DNA from: Candidatus Aminicenantota bacterium
GTDB lineage: Bacteria > Acidobacteriota > Aminicenantia > Aminicenantales > Aminicenantaceae
Direction: 5' to 3'
DNA length: 62,206 nucleotides
NCBI GenBank assembly: GCA_020348385.1
Contig: CP070750.1
Location: 1,761,617 to 1,823,822, forward strand
Each line of letters begins with the position of its first letter. Within the stretch, counting starts at the first letter, position 1. The notes beneath the pieces were generated by a model. That model was not told the origin of the DNA and ran no database searches. It was given only the letters and a program-made list of their open reading frames with translations. A program made the position numbers and the translations under genes. Of the stretch, positions 46,262 to 55,341 are shown piece after piece.

Positions 46262-47445
46262 TCGGCATTAATTAAGATTATTTCTTTCTGGGGTTCAGCC
46301 AGGAATTCCGCACCGCCCTTCGTGATAACCACCATCTCCTCGATAGTGACAACCCCGCGGTCTGGAACTTTAAGCCTTGGTTCGATCGTAAACACCATCC
46401 CCTCCTCTAAAAGCTGAAAGGGCTTCTGGGCATATTTTTCCCAGGCCGGTCCAAGAAGGGCAGTTCCATCATGGGCAAACCGGCCGACCTGATGGCCCAG
46501 CCCATGCGGAAACTCCTCATATCCCAGAGAGACGATATGCTCTCTGGCAATTTTATCGATCTCCACCCCCTGAATACCAGGCCCGATCGCTTGCCGTGCC
46601 AGTTCAATGGCTGTCACAATCGTATCAAATCCTTTTTGAACATCTTCTGGTGCCCGAGTTTCCCCATCCTCGAGGATGTAAAAGGTCCTCTGGATATCCG
46701 AACAGTAGTCTTCGAATTTGACACCAAAATCCATGTTCAGGACATGACCTGGCTCCACCTTCCGGTCCGTGGGTTTGTAGTGGGCTTCGGCTGTCTCCGG
46801 TCCTGTGAATACAGCCGGACAATGCGATTTTTCCCAGGCAAAACCCAATCCTCTATTCTCGACTTCCTGTATCATGAAAGCAGCGATTTCTTTTTCTGTT
46901 TTCCCTGGGGCTATGAAGGATGTCACTTTGGAAATGATATCCAGCGTATGCTCGATGGCTCTTGTCATGCGCTCTAGCTCGTAGTCCGTTTTTCTGGCCT
47001 TGAGGCTGGAGGCAATCTTTTCGGCCGAAATGATCTTTTCCGCATACCCGATCTCTGAAAGAATCTCATAAAGCGTCAGGTACATCCCATGGGTCAGCCC
47101 ATCGCTGATCTCGCTGCCCTTGGAATAGTTGATGGCGATCGATGAAGGATCGATATCTTTTATGGCGGTGGTCAAATGCTCTTTTATCCCTTCCACATAA
47201 CCAAGAACCTGCGTGTAAACTCCCAGATCTTCGATTGTGGCTGTGTCCATCTGCCCCACGATAGCATAGGTCTCTCCTGATTTGGTGATGATAAAAGCCG
47301 AATGCCAGGTGACATCGGCACTGATCAAATAATCCAGCATCGGATCATGCACGATCCCGCTTTCCCTCACGAATGTGATCCAGCAATCCACATTGTTCTC
47401 TTTCAATATCCCAACCGCCTGCTCGACTTTTTCCTTAATCAGCAT
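46258..47445 (-). CDS. M24 family Xaa-Pro aminopeptidase-like metallopeptidase
   Basis: 395 residues, no signal peptide, so cytoplasmic. The N-terminal creatinase-like domain precedes the pita-bread domain. The five metal ligands are present: Asp in NMDFGV and SDIQRTF, His in HGLGHQVG, Glu in TIEPRL and TIEEMVV. These enzymes remove an N-terminal residue before proline and would finish imported peptides. A POT-type carrier gene lies 10 bases upstream on the same strand, a good match for import and hydrolysis of peptides. Confidence 0.92.
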   Translation of the reverse strand: MLIKEKVEQAVGILKENNVDCWITFVRESGIVHDPMLDYLISADVTWHSAFIITKSGETYAIVGQMDTATIEDLGVYTQVLGYVEGIKEHLTTAIKDIDPSSIAINYSKGSEISDGLTHGMYLTLYEILSEIGYAEKIISAEKIASSLKARKTDYELERMTRAIEHTLDIISKVTSFIAPGKTEKEIAAFMIQEVENRGLGFAWEKSHCPAVFTGPETAEAHYKPTDRKVEPGHVLNMDFGVKFEDYCSDIQRTFYILEDGETRAPEDVQKGFDTIVTAIELARQAIGPGIQGVEIDKIAREHIVSLGYEEFPHGLGHQVGRFAHDGTALLGPAWEKYAQKPFQLLEEGMVFTIEPRLKVPDRGVVTIEEMVVITKGGAEFLAEPQKEIILINAD

Positions 47446-47455
47446 TACCGCCTCC

Positions 47456-48766
47456 TTATTCGGAGCGTTCTTTGAATTCGCCAGCTTTTTTAACGAACAA
47501 GGAAATCAACAGCATACCCAAAAGGAGGTGAGCGCCAGCCGTCCACCACAAGTACTCGGGATGGCCCATCCGGTTATAGACGCCGTAGAGTGACGTGAAG
47601 GTCACACCGCTTAAAGCCGAGCCGATCAGGAGGGCAATGAAATTGCATCCCATGTAAAGCCCGGCCTTTTCTTTGGGCGCTATCCAGGTGATGTATTCCT
47701 GGATCCGTGGTGATGATGCCATCTCACCGACAGCGAAAAGGAAAAGCCCGAGAAACAGGAAGGAAGGTGACGCCAGGCGGGCATATCCCAAAAATCCGAA
47801 ACCCACTGCAGCCACAAGCAGGCCTGAGAGAAAGGCCGGAATAGCTTTAAATTTTTCAACGATTTGAGAAACGAAAAACTGAAAAATCATGATGATGTAT
47901 CCTGAGTGTGCAATCGTTTCTCCCAATATGCGTTTCTCACCTTCCACATCGTGGGCCAAGAAGTTGGCGAATCCCGTCCCAAAAACGCTTTTTATCTCGA
48001 GATAGAGCCGAGCTGTGTCGAGATTGCTGTCCACATAAAGAGCACATAAGTTAAAAAACGCCCAGAAAGGAAGCCAGAAAAACAAGCCGAGCAATACGAT
48101 AAATACGGCAAACTTCCAATCGGAAAAGGCGATGAAAATATCTTTGAATTTTTGCCCCAGTGTTACCCCTTCTATCTCTCTTTTGGGCTCTTTGTAAAAG
48201 AAAATGGTGAAAAGCAGCATCACGCCTATGGCGATCGCTCCTGCCATGAATGCCACGTCCCAGGAGATCACTCGAAGCTTCCCCATCACGATCGGGCCAA
48301 AAGAGGCCCCCAAATTCACCATCTGGTAAAATATTCCGAATCCCAGCGTTTTGTTCGTTTTATCGGTGACTGCCCGGACAGTGCCGGCGATGAGGGGTTT
48401 GAAAATACCTGCAGCCAGTCCGATGCTGAGCATTGTCAGGGCAATTCCTGAAAATGATTTTGTGAGAAGCAGGAGCAATATCGAAGGCAGATAGGCCAGA
48501 TATGAAACGATAAGCACTTTTTTGAAGCCATACTTGTCGGCAAATGTGCCAGAGATGATCGGTATCCCGTAGGAAAAAGCAAGAAAAATGCTCTGGACGA
48601 TCCCCAACTCTCCTGCGGAATAACCCAGCTGCTGCATGTAGATCCCGAAAGGAATGAAGATCCCGTAATACGCAAATCGCTCCAAGACTTCGATAGTATT
48701 GGCAGCCCAGAAAACACCTGGGAACGGAGTCCTTGGTTCTTTTATGACCTGAGTTTGCTCTTCCAT
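47456..48766 (-). CDS. POT/PTR2-type peptide transporter (MFS)
   Basis: 436 residues from ATG 48766, with AGGAGG and GAGGG upstream; ATG 48796 precedes those sites. About 12-14 membrane segments. The first helix has EVLERFAYYGI, the ExxERFxYYG motif that couples proton binding to peptide transport in POT carriers. SLGLAAGIFKPL-type helices and a cytoplasmic loop KEPKREIEGV follow. Substrates would be di- or tripeptides. It is directly upstream of the M24 peptidase, and the two likely form an operon. Confidence 0.87.
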   Translation of the reverse strand: MEEQTQVIKEPRTPFPGVFWAANTIEVLERFAYYGIFIPFGIYMQQLGYSAGELGIVQSIFLAFSYGIPIISGTFADKYGFKKVLIVSYLAYLPSILLLLLTKSFSGIALTMLSIGLAAGIFKPLIAGTVRAVTDKTNKTLGFGIFYQMVNLGASFGPIVMGKLRVISWDVAFMAGAIAIGVMLLFTIFFYKEPKREIEGVTLGQKFKDIFIAFSDWKFAVFIVLLGLFFWLPFWAFFNLCALYVDSNLDTARLYLEIKSVFGTGFANFLAHDVEGEKRILGETIAHSGYIIMIFQFFVSQIVEKFKAIPAFLSGLLVAAVGFGFLGYARLASPSFLFLGLFLFAVGEMASSPRIQEYITWIAPKEKAGLYMGCNFIALLIGSALSGVTFTSLYGVYNRMGHPEYLWWTAGAHLLLGMLLISLFVKKAGEFKERSE

Positions 48767-48833
48767 TTTACCCTCTTTTCCTCCTGAATTATTCATATAA
48801 AATATCGAGGTATTTCTTACTCTCCGGAAATCT

Positions 48834-50234
48834 TTATGCTTCCTTCACCGGATGGAGTCCATTTTCGGTATGGGCAATGACGGTGGCGGCTGCAATGTCG
48901 CCAGTGATGTTGATCACGGTCCGGGACATATCCAGGATTCGTTCTACACCCAGAACGAGAGCGATTCCCTCCATCGGTATCCCGACCTGCCTGAGCACGA
49001 TAACCAGCATCAAAACTCCCATGGCAGGCGCGCCAGCTGCTCCGATGGAAGCGAGGGTTGCGGTTAGGACGATGGCCAACTGGTCTCCGACCCCCAAGTC
49101 CATCCCATAAACCTGGGCGATGAAAATTGCCGTTACTCCCTGGTAGAGTGCTGTGCCGTTCATGTTGATGGTGGCGCCCAGTGGGAGGACAAAACTGGAG
49201 ATCTCTTTGGAAACGCCGATTTTGTCCTCAGCGCACTCCATGGTCACGGGCAGCGTGGCGGAGCTGGAGGAGGTGCTGAAGGCGATCAATTGGGCCTCAT
49301 AAATTCCCTTCCAAAACTTGAAATAGGGATATTTTGTGATGAGCGTTACAACCGCAGGATAGGTGAAGGCCAAGATGAACAATCCCCCAATGGTAACGAC
49401 ACAGTAGCGCAGGAGAGACATCAGAATATCCACGCCAAACGTCCCCACGACCGCCGCGATAAGGGCAAAAACCGCATACGGTGCGATCTTGATCACGATC
49501 TCGACAATCTTGACCATGATGTCGTTTATCGCTTCGAAAAACGAGATGATCGGCTGCATCCTTTTTTTATCGAGAAGCGATATGACAACGCCCATGAACA
49601 TCGCAATGAAGATGATCTGGAGCATGTTGGCTTTGACAAACGAGTCGGCCGGGTTGTCGGGGATGATGTTGATCAGGACTTCTCCCAATCCCGGCCTTTC
49701 TTCAGCCCGGATGGCCTGGGCATCGGCCGTCTCTCCGTAGCTCGCTTTGAGGTCGGCCTGGACCGATTCGGGAATATTGGAGCCAGGTTTAAGAGTGTTG
49801 GCCAGAAAAAGGCCCAGGGCAACGGCCGAGATATAATAGGCGATGTAAAAAGCCAGTGTTTTGCCGCCGATACGGCCTATTTTCCGCATGTCTCCCAGGC
49901 TGGCAACACCCACCAGGAGAGAGGCAAAAATCAACGGGATCACGACCATTTTAATCAGACGGATGAAAGCCGTGCCTATCGGGCGGATGATGGCTGCATC
50001 GGGCCCATAGATCAATCCGGCCACAGCCCCCAGGACAAGCCCCACGAAGATCTGGGAGGCCACTCCCGTACGTCTGAGGGTGGTGAAAAACAGGATAACG
50101 GTCGCCCCGAGAAAAAGAAGAGTCTGGATAATCTTAATGGAGGCAGCATCGGCTGGTCGGCCTAGGACAAGAGCCACAAAACAGAACAACGTGGCCGCGA
50201 CTGCTCCGAGTATCCGCTTCGTGGCGATATTCAT
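48834..50234 (-). CDS. Dicarboxylate/amino acid:cation symporter (SLC1/GltP family)
   Basis: 466 residues from ATG 50234; the ribosome site is weak, and a start at 50270 is possible. Family hallmarks are the serine-rich hairpin AFSTSSSSATLPVT, GATINMNGTALY with the NMNGT substrate and cation motif, and GAAGAPAMG. A large loop near residues 150-200 (ESVQADLKASYGETADAQ) is unusual in sequence but common in length in this subgroup. It imports glutamate, aspartate or C4-dicarboxylates with Na+ or H+. Sixty-seven bases separate it from the POT gene downstream. Confidence 0.94.
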   Translation of the reverse strand: MNIATKRILGAVAATLFCFVALVLGRPADAASIKIIQTLLFLGATVILFFTTLRRTGVASQIFVGLVLGAVAGLIYGPDAAIIRPIGTAFIRLIKMVVIPLIFASLLVGVASLGDMRKIGRIGGKTLAFYIAYYISAVALGLFLANTLKPGSNIPESVQADLKASYGETADAQAIRAEERPGLGEVLINIIPDNPADSFVKANMLQIIFIAMFMGVVISLLDKKRMQPIISFFEAINDIMVKIVEIVIKIAPYAVFALIAAVVGTFGVDILMSLLRYCVVTIGGLFILAFTYPAVVTLITKYPYFKFWKGIYEAQLIAFSTSSSSATLPVTMECAEDKIGVSKEISSFVLPLGATINMNGTALYQGVTAIFIAQVYGMDLGVGDQLAIVLTATLASIGAAGAPAMGVLMLVIVLRQVGIPMEGIALVLGVERILDMSRTVINITGDIAAATVIAHTENGLHPVKEA

Positions 50235-50308
50235 CGGGAGATTAATACCACAATCTCGGTAAAATCTCAAAACAAATCAAGAAAAAATCGTACAGATCAA
50301 GATGCTCT

Positions 50309-51808
50309 TTATCCATCGATCCTCTGTGCCGGTTTTAAAGTCCACATCTGCATTTTGGTCATTTCGACAAGATGACTCATATCCAGGTCTTCTCTGTGGA
50401 CAGGCCAGGATTTGCAGCCTTCGACAGATTGCACGATGGCTTCCAAATGATCGACAGGATGGGCATCGAATACGGGAATAACAAACTCTCTTGAAATCGA
50501 CTCCGCTCTAAGGGATAAAAACATCTCGCAAAAAAGCGCCAGCAATGAACCTGTGCCGATAGCCTTATCATCGAGTAAAAGAAGGTGAGGCAGAGTTTTT
50601 GATTCTTTGATTTTCGTCAAAGCCTCCCGCGCTAAATCAAACACCTGTGCTCTGAGGGCCAGAGCGATCTCTGGACGGGCAGGAGGCATCTGTCTCGGGC
50701 CAAACGGGCCCAATCGTTTCACCTCCGCCGGGAGAATTCCTGTGTTTTGGCATTCGACGATGCTGGTGACAAGGGCAGAAAACACTTCGGCCGGAGAGTA
50801 GTACTCGTCTATGATAACTTTTTTTTCGGCCATAATCCTCGAGGCGATTTCAGTGAGTTTCGCCTGGGTAATGGACTCCTTTTGATAGGAGAATTTTGGC
50901 ATCACTTCGCTGAATGTGGCAATCTCGATATCCTGACGTTTTTTCAAGAACCGCACCAACCGGCGGAAGTTTTTTCTAGCCGTCACCATGGTTTCAGCAG
51001 GCCGAAGCTCAGGCATCTTCCAGAGTTCGGGCCCGGGATTGGCTCCTTTGTAATAGTTGAAATCCCAAAATTGGACGGTGCGGATCTTGCAGGGATGACA
51101 GGCAAAAAAGGTCAGTACATCCACTCCCTGAATATCCTTCGGAAAGCGCTTCTCCAAGTCCTCGATCAGGGGATCGAACAGGTCATCTCTGTAGTAATTG
51201 TCATCAAAGCCTCCGTAGGATCCGTAAAAATTCAAAGTATTGCAGAACCAGACAACGTTGTGACCTGGCAACCGGATGGGCGAATAGACAAATCCGGCAC
51301 CCATTTCTGCCAGGGCAGCCACAAGCTGAGGCCCGTAAGATCCGCCATGCCTCCCCAAGGTGGACACAGGCTTTTTAAAAATGCGCTCCAATTCCCTGAA
51401 ACCTCTGGATTCCTGCTTGAACATCTGTGCGATACCTTCATCCCAACCAGCTTTTTCCAGGATTTCGGTGATGGTCGGATGAATGGAGCCCAAATCCGTG
51501 TGGCTTCCGATGTCGTGTTTGGCCATGGCTTGGATAACATCCTTCCGACCCCGTTTCTCCAGGGACCGGGCCTTTTCCCCAATAACGAAAAACGTGCCCG
51601 ACACTCCCTCTTCGGTCATGATGTCGGCCAGCCACATCGGGATGTCATCGACACCCTCTGCGGGAGGCGTCACATAATCTTCCACATCGAAACCTATGAC
51701 GACCAAGGTTTTGTTTTGTGCCCTTATCTGAGCCGCCGATATCCAGATAAAGGAAAATCCAATCACCAAGATCAGAAATCCACAAAAGGATTTTTTTCGT
51801 TTATTCAT
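50309..51808 (-). CDS. Exported NodB-homology (polysaccharide deacetylase) protein with C-terminal extension
   Basis: 499 residues from ATG 51808, GGAGAG upstream. The signal segment is LILVIGFSFIWISAA. The NodB domain has GFDVEDYVTPP, VSGTFFVIGEKA and the metal site IGSHTDLGSIHP (His-x5-His), with the catalytic Asp pair in DVED. A tryptophan-rich part follows (FWDFNYYKG). The last 190 residues (AKLTEIASRIMAEKKVII onward) form a separate domain that I cannot name. Likely removes acetyl groups from peptidoglycan or polysaccharide. Monocistronic, divergent from the NhaC-type gene. Confidence 0.82.
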   Translation of the reverse strand: MNKRKKSFCGFLILVIGFSFIWISAAQIRAQNKTLVVIGFDVEDYVTPPAEGVDDIPMWLADIMTEEGVSGTFFVIGEKARSLEKRGRKDVIQAMAKHDIGSHTDLGSIHPTITEILEKAGWDEGIAQMFKQESRGFRELERIFKKPVSTLGRHGGSYGPQLVAALAEMGAGFVYSPIRLPGHNVVWFCNTLNFYGSYGGFDDNYYRDDLFDPLIEDLEKRFPKDIQGVDVLTFFACHPCKIRTVQFWDFNYYKGANPGPELWKMPELRPAETMVTARKNFRRLVRFLKKRQDIEIATFSEVMPKFSYQKESITQAKLTEIASRIMAEKKVIIDEYYSPAEVFSALVTSIVECQNTGILPAEVKRLGPFGPRQMPPARPEIALALRAQVFDLAREALTKIKESKTLPHLLLLDDKAIGTGSLLALFCEMFLSLRAESISREFVIPVFDAHPVDHLEAIVQSVEGCKSWPVHREDLDMSHLVEMTKMQMWTLKPAQRIDG

Positions 51809-51934
51809 GCCGACTCTCCATATCCGGCACGAAACAACGTAGCACGCGAGTTGCACATCGGTCAATCAAAAAACTTAATGGGGGCGTCCCCAATTCTTAC
51901 AAATTGACAAATCCAAATCACTGTCATAGGATTA

Positions 51935-53446
51935 ATGATTCGAAGCAGAATGAAAAGATATCTGAAATGGCTGTTTGTGCTGATCGGGGTTATGGTTGTC
52001 CTTTATTTAAGAACGAACACCGATTTTATTAAATTCGACGACACATTAAATGATTTCGGCTTCTGGTCCATCTTGCCCGCACTGGTTACCCTCGTTCTTT
52101 GTTTTGCTACTCGCGAAGTCATCCCTTCCCTCTTCGCCGGCATATTATTGGGAGGATTTATCAGCGGGAAGTTCAACATTGTCCAGGAGTTCTTGATCCC
52201 ATCGATAGGAAGTCCAAAATACGGCGAGATCCTGTTGGTCTATCTTTGGTGCCTGGGGGGCCTGATTGGTATCTGGGGTAAAACCGGAGGGGCTCAATAT
52301 TTTGCCCGATGGGCGGGAGCCAAAATCGCTAAAGATCGACGGACCGCCAAGTTTTTTGCCTATCTTATGGGTGTGCTTTTTCATCAGGGAGGGACCATCA
52401 GCACGATTCTGGCAGGTTCCACGGTCCGGCCCGTGTGTGACGAGAAAAAGGTCAGCCATGAGGAGCTATCCTACATCATCGACTCCACCGCATCACCCGT
52501 AGCCACGGTTCTGCCATTCAATGTCTGGCCCATTTATATCGGAGGTCTTGTTGTCGGCACTTCCCCCATCTTTGCAGATTTGGACGTGAGCAAGGCCTAT
52601 ATTTTCAAAGCGATCCCCTTTAATTTTTATGCTTGGTTCGCCCTACTATTCACGTTGCTGCTGAGCTGGGAAAAGTTGCCTTGGTATGGCAAACGGATGA
52701 AAAAGGCTATGGAACGGGTGAAATCCACCGGCGCCTTGAACAGAGGGGGGGCCCAACCACTTATTTCAAAGGAATTATCAGAGCTTAAAATCCCGGAGGG
52801 CTTCCAACCATCCATTCTGGGATTTCTTGTTCCCATCGGAGTGCTCTTAGCCGTCGCCATCGGGCCCTATTTGATCATCGGTAAGCTGTACGTATCCGAA
52901 GCGTTTATTTTGGCCACGTTATCGGCCATGATCTTGGCCATGTATCAAGGCATGCGATTGAAGACTGTCATCGAAGGCTTTGTCAACGGATGCAAAGGAG
53001 TTACGGTCGGAGCCATTATCTTGGGTCTGGCCGTCACTTTGGGAAATGTATCGGGCTCACTTGGGACAGCGAATTACATCATCCGGACAAGCGGGAAATT
53101 GATCATTCCCTTTTTGCTGCCCGCGATCTTTTTATTCGTGACGATGATCATATCTTTTTCCATCGGGACATCTTGGGGTACCTATGCTGTCGTGTTTCCG
53201 ATCGCGATGCCCTTGGCGTATTCGGTCAACCCCGACCCTTTCTTTAACCTGCTCTGTTTCGCCGCTGTAACAGGAGGCTCGGTCTACGGCGACAATTGTT
53301 CGCCCATCTCGGATACCACAATATTATCTTCGTTAGCCACGGGGACAGACTTGATGGATCATGTATTTACCCAATTGCCCCTGGCGACTTTAGCGGCTGG
53401 TTTAGGGGCTGTACTGTATACCATCATCGCCCTGTTCGCTTTATAG
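51935..53446 (+). CDS. NhaC-type Na+/H+ antiporter family protein
   Basis: 503 residues with about 11-12 membrane segments. ATG 51935 has a weak AGGA; ATG 51950 is an alternative. Family signatures are STASPVATVLPFNVWP, MIISFSIGTSWGTYAVVF and SVYGDNCSPISDTTILSS, which match NhaC-related antiporters. It could export Na+ brought in by Na+-coupled carriers such as the SLC1 symporter nearby; some relatives exchange lysine or malate instead. It ends at a short GC hairpin terminator. Confidence 0.92.
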   Translation: MIRSRMKRYLKWLFVLIGVMVVLYLRTNTDFIKFDDTLNDFGFWSILPALVTLVLCFATREVIPSLFAGILLGGFISGKFNIVQEFLIPSIGSPKYGEILLVYLWCLGGLIGIWGKTGGAQYFARWAGAKIAKDRRTAKFFAYLMGVLFHQGGTISTILAGSTVRPVCDEKKVSHEELSYIIDSTASPVATVLPFNVWPIYIGGLVVGTSPIFADLDVSKAYIFKAIPFNFYAWFALLFTLLLSWEKLPWYGKRMKKAMERVKSTGALNRGGAQPLISKELSELKIPEGFQPSILGFLVPIGVLLAVAIGPYLIIGKLYVSEAFILATLSAMILAMYQGMRLKTVIEGFVNGCKGVTVGAIILGLAVTLGNVSGSLGTANYIIRTSGKLIIPFLLPAIFLFVTMIISFSIGTSWGTYAVVFPIAMPLAYSVNPDPFFNLLCFAAVTGGSVYGDNCSPISDTTILSSLATGTDLMDHVFTQLPLATLAAGLGAVLYTIIALFAL

Positions 53447-53447
53447 T

Positions 53448-53465
53448 GGGGCGACCCCTTTTTTT
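53448..53465 (+). terminator. Rho-independent terminator of the NhaC-type gene
   Basis: GGGG-CGA-CCCC followed by seven T, starting one base after the stop codon. Confidence 0.7.
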
Positions 53466-53885
53466 ATCCTTTGGGTTTGATGAATTCCTGGAATGGCGGG
53501 AAATCCTTCAGGGGGAGAAAATCCTGGTCCTGGATCACATACTTACACACATATGAGAGTGTATCTAATTTTTACCTTGAGCGTTATGAAGAATAATTAT
53601 CTTGACTCTCTTGTGCCGGCTGGAGAGAGTTCCCATCTTTTGGTTCCCGTCAACGGTCGCCTTTGCTGCCACAGCTGGCAACTATTTGTACACAGAAATT
53701 GTGGATAAAGGAGGGTGTTTCTGAAAGCTTAGGTAGATAAAACTACATAAATTTACTAACCTTTCAACCCAGCCAGCCTCTTCCTTGCATCCTCACCCTC
53801 AGCTAGCCCAGGGTCAGCGTCCTTCCAGAGGGAAAGGTTTACACAGTTTTTCTTACAGTCCCCCTTACCTGCACCTCAAAATGAA
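53466..53885. other. A+T-rich intergenic stretch with a TPR gene end
   Basis: No complete gene is supported. It holds the minus-strand TPR tail remnant at 53756-53850 and short open frames without ribosome sites. From here to about 57.0 kb the base composition is visibly richer in A+T than on either side. Confidence 0.5.
53756..53850 (-). pseudogene. Orphan C-terminal tail of a TPR protein (remnant 1)
   Basis: On the minus strand about 30 codons end at TAG 53758-53756 and include LWKDADPGLAEGEDARKRL and AGLKG. This is the stereotyped last helix of large TPR proteins, such as adenylate cyclase-AAA-TPR regulators, in related genomes. The rest of the gene is absent upstream, where a propeller gene runs on the other strand. 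Confidence 0.65.
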
Positions 53886-54917
53886 TTGGAGAGTCCCATC
53901 TTGAGTCAAATTTTGTCCATCGATACGGAAAACGATGAATTGGTCAATTATGGCTTGAACGACATTTGGGGTTTTGATGTGAACTCTTCAGGTGATATAT
54001 TCATTTTTAAACACCCCTTGAGCCAGAAGGATTTTATCCTAAAATTCAGCGGAAATGGCGAGTTTATCAAATCTTTCGGAAACAATGGGCAGGGGCCTGG
54101 TGAAATCCAAAATCCTATATATCAGAGGATAAATCTAAGCAATGAGGTATGTGTTGTTGATGCTGTCGGCAGAAAATTAGTTGTTTTTGATGAAAATGGG
54201 GACATAATAAATGAATCCAAAGCTGAAGTTAGAATTTCAGGCACAGGATTGCTTCTCCCTCTTACAAATGGCAATTATCTGTACAGAAAGGTTGAAAGAG
54301 GTGGTGGCAAATGGGATTTTGTTCTCTCACTCATTAACTCGAACTTCAAGGAAATAGTAGAATTAGGGCGAATAAGCACGGCAAATATACGCAGGGCATC
54401 ACAGATTAAGTATCCTTTCCCCGTTCTCACTTGGGGGTTATCGAATATGTATATTTTCGTGGGAGTAGAGGAAAGAGGGTACGACATCCATGTTTATGAT
54501 TTCGAAGGAACATTAACCAGAAAAATCAGGAAAGAATACACTTCAGCTCCATTCTCTGAAGAGAGTCAAAGACGAGCTATTAAAAGATGGGAAGATATTG
54601 GTTATCAAAGTGAGGAAGTGGTAACGCCAAAGTCGAATCCCCCATTTCAGCATCTGTTTGCAGATGATAATGGCAGACTTTATGTCGCAACTTTTGAACC
54701 CGGGTACAATACAGGGGAATTTATGATAGATGTCTTCGATACTGAAGGTGTCCTTTTCTCCAGATTGAGTCTCAGGCTACTTCTAAATGGAGAGATTATA
54801 TGGCAGGATACTCCAACTGATTCGTGGGTCACGGTTAAAAATAACATTCTTTACTGTATTCAAGAGAAGGAGAGCGGACACAAAAAACTGGTGGCTTATG
54901 AGATAAAATGGCAGTAA
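53886..54917 (+). pseudogene. Six-bladed beta-propeller protein, 5' end missing
   Basis: The frame has 343 codons from TTG 53886 and stays open upstream to near 53810 without ATG, GTG or a ribosome site. The protein starts directly in blade 1 (NDIWGFDVNSSGDIFIFK) and has the GNNGQGPGE tag. It lacks the signal peptide that its relative at 37172 and other family members carry. The rest is intact: VCVVDAVGRKLVVFDENGD, GRLYVATFEPG and the last strand ILYCIQEKE. Either the 5' end was replaced by a recombination that left the TPR tail next to it, or it uses a TTG start and stays in the cell. Its codons are A+T richer than the 37172 gene. Confidence 0.6.
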
Positions 54918-55341
54918 TAATGCAACTCGGCATGGAGCTTAAGCCGAAGGAGGAGAAGTAGCCAGAATCGAAGTAAATTGTTGAATCTGACTCACCATTT
55001 CCTGATTATATGCCCTTTGGATTAAGGTTCTCAAAGTTAGAATATTACAGTCCGAGGGATACCACTTCCTGTCATAACGAGATTCCTAGAGAATCAAAGC
55101 AGTATCATCCCTACTCTTTCCATTTGACAGCCCCATCGGGAATTTATATTCTATTCTCGCCAAGTTAGCGGAAACTAGCACATGCAATGCCCGAAGTGTC
55201 AGCTAGCCAACCCAGAAGAAGGACCTGCTACCGGTATCATGAAAAAGAAAAATCGTCGCTTAGGAATGTGTCCGAATCATTCGACTATATACCCTCGTGG
55301 GTAGGAAACACCATATCTGTGATCAAGGAAGGAGGATATAC
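54918..55341. other. Intergenic stretch with zinc-ribbon remnant
   Basis: No complete gene is supported. A frame of about 60 codons from 54980 (containing SPFPDYMPFGLRFSKLEYY) lacks a start with a ribosome site. The zinc-ribbon fragment at 55182-55304 is listed separately. The last 20 bases hold the AGGAGG site for the Fe-S gene. Confidence 0.5.
55182..55304 (+). pseudogene. N-terminal zinc-ribbon remnant, cyclase/TPR-family type
   Basis: Forty codons from ATG 55182. The opening MQCPKCQLANPEE is the standard first half of the double zinc ribbon that begins adenylate/guanylate cyclase-ATPase-TPR proteins; the second half (usually KFCxECG) is lost after GPATG. No good ribosome site. Together with the TPR tails at 53756, 56214 and 56645 it suggests decayed copies of one gene family. 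Confidence 0.5.

Noticed and set aside
54980..55170. Frame of about 60 codons with MPFGLRFSKLEYYSP
   Set aside because: No ribosome site, no family resemblance, and it lies in a patch of decayed sequence.
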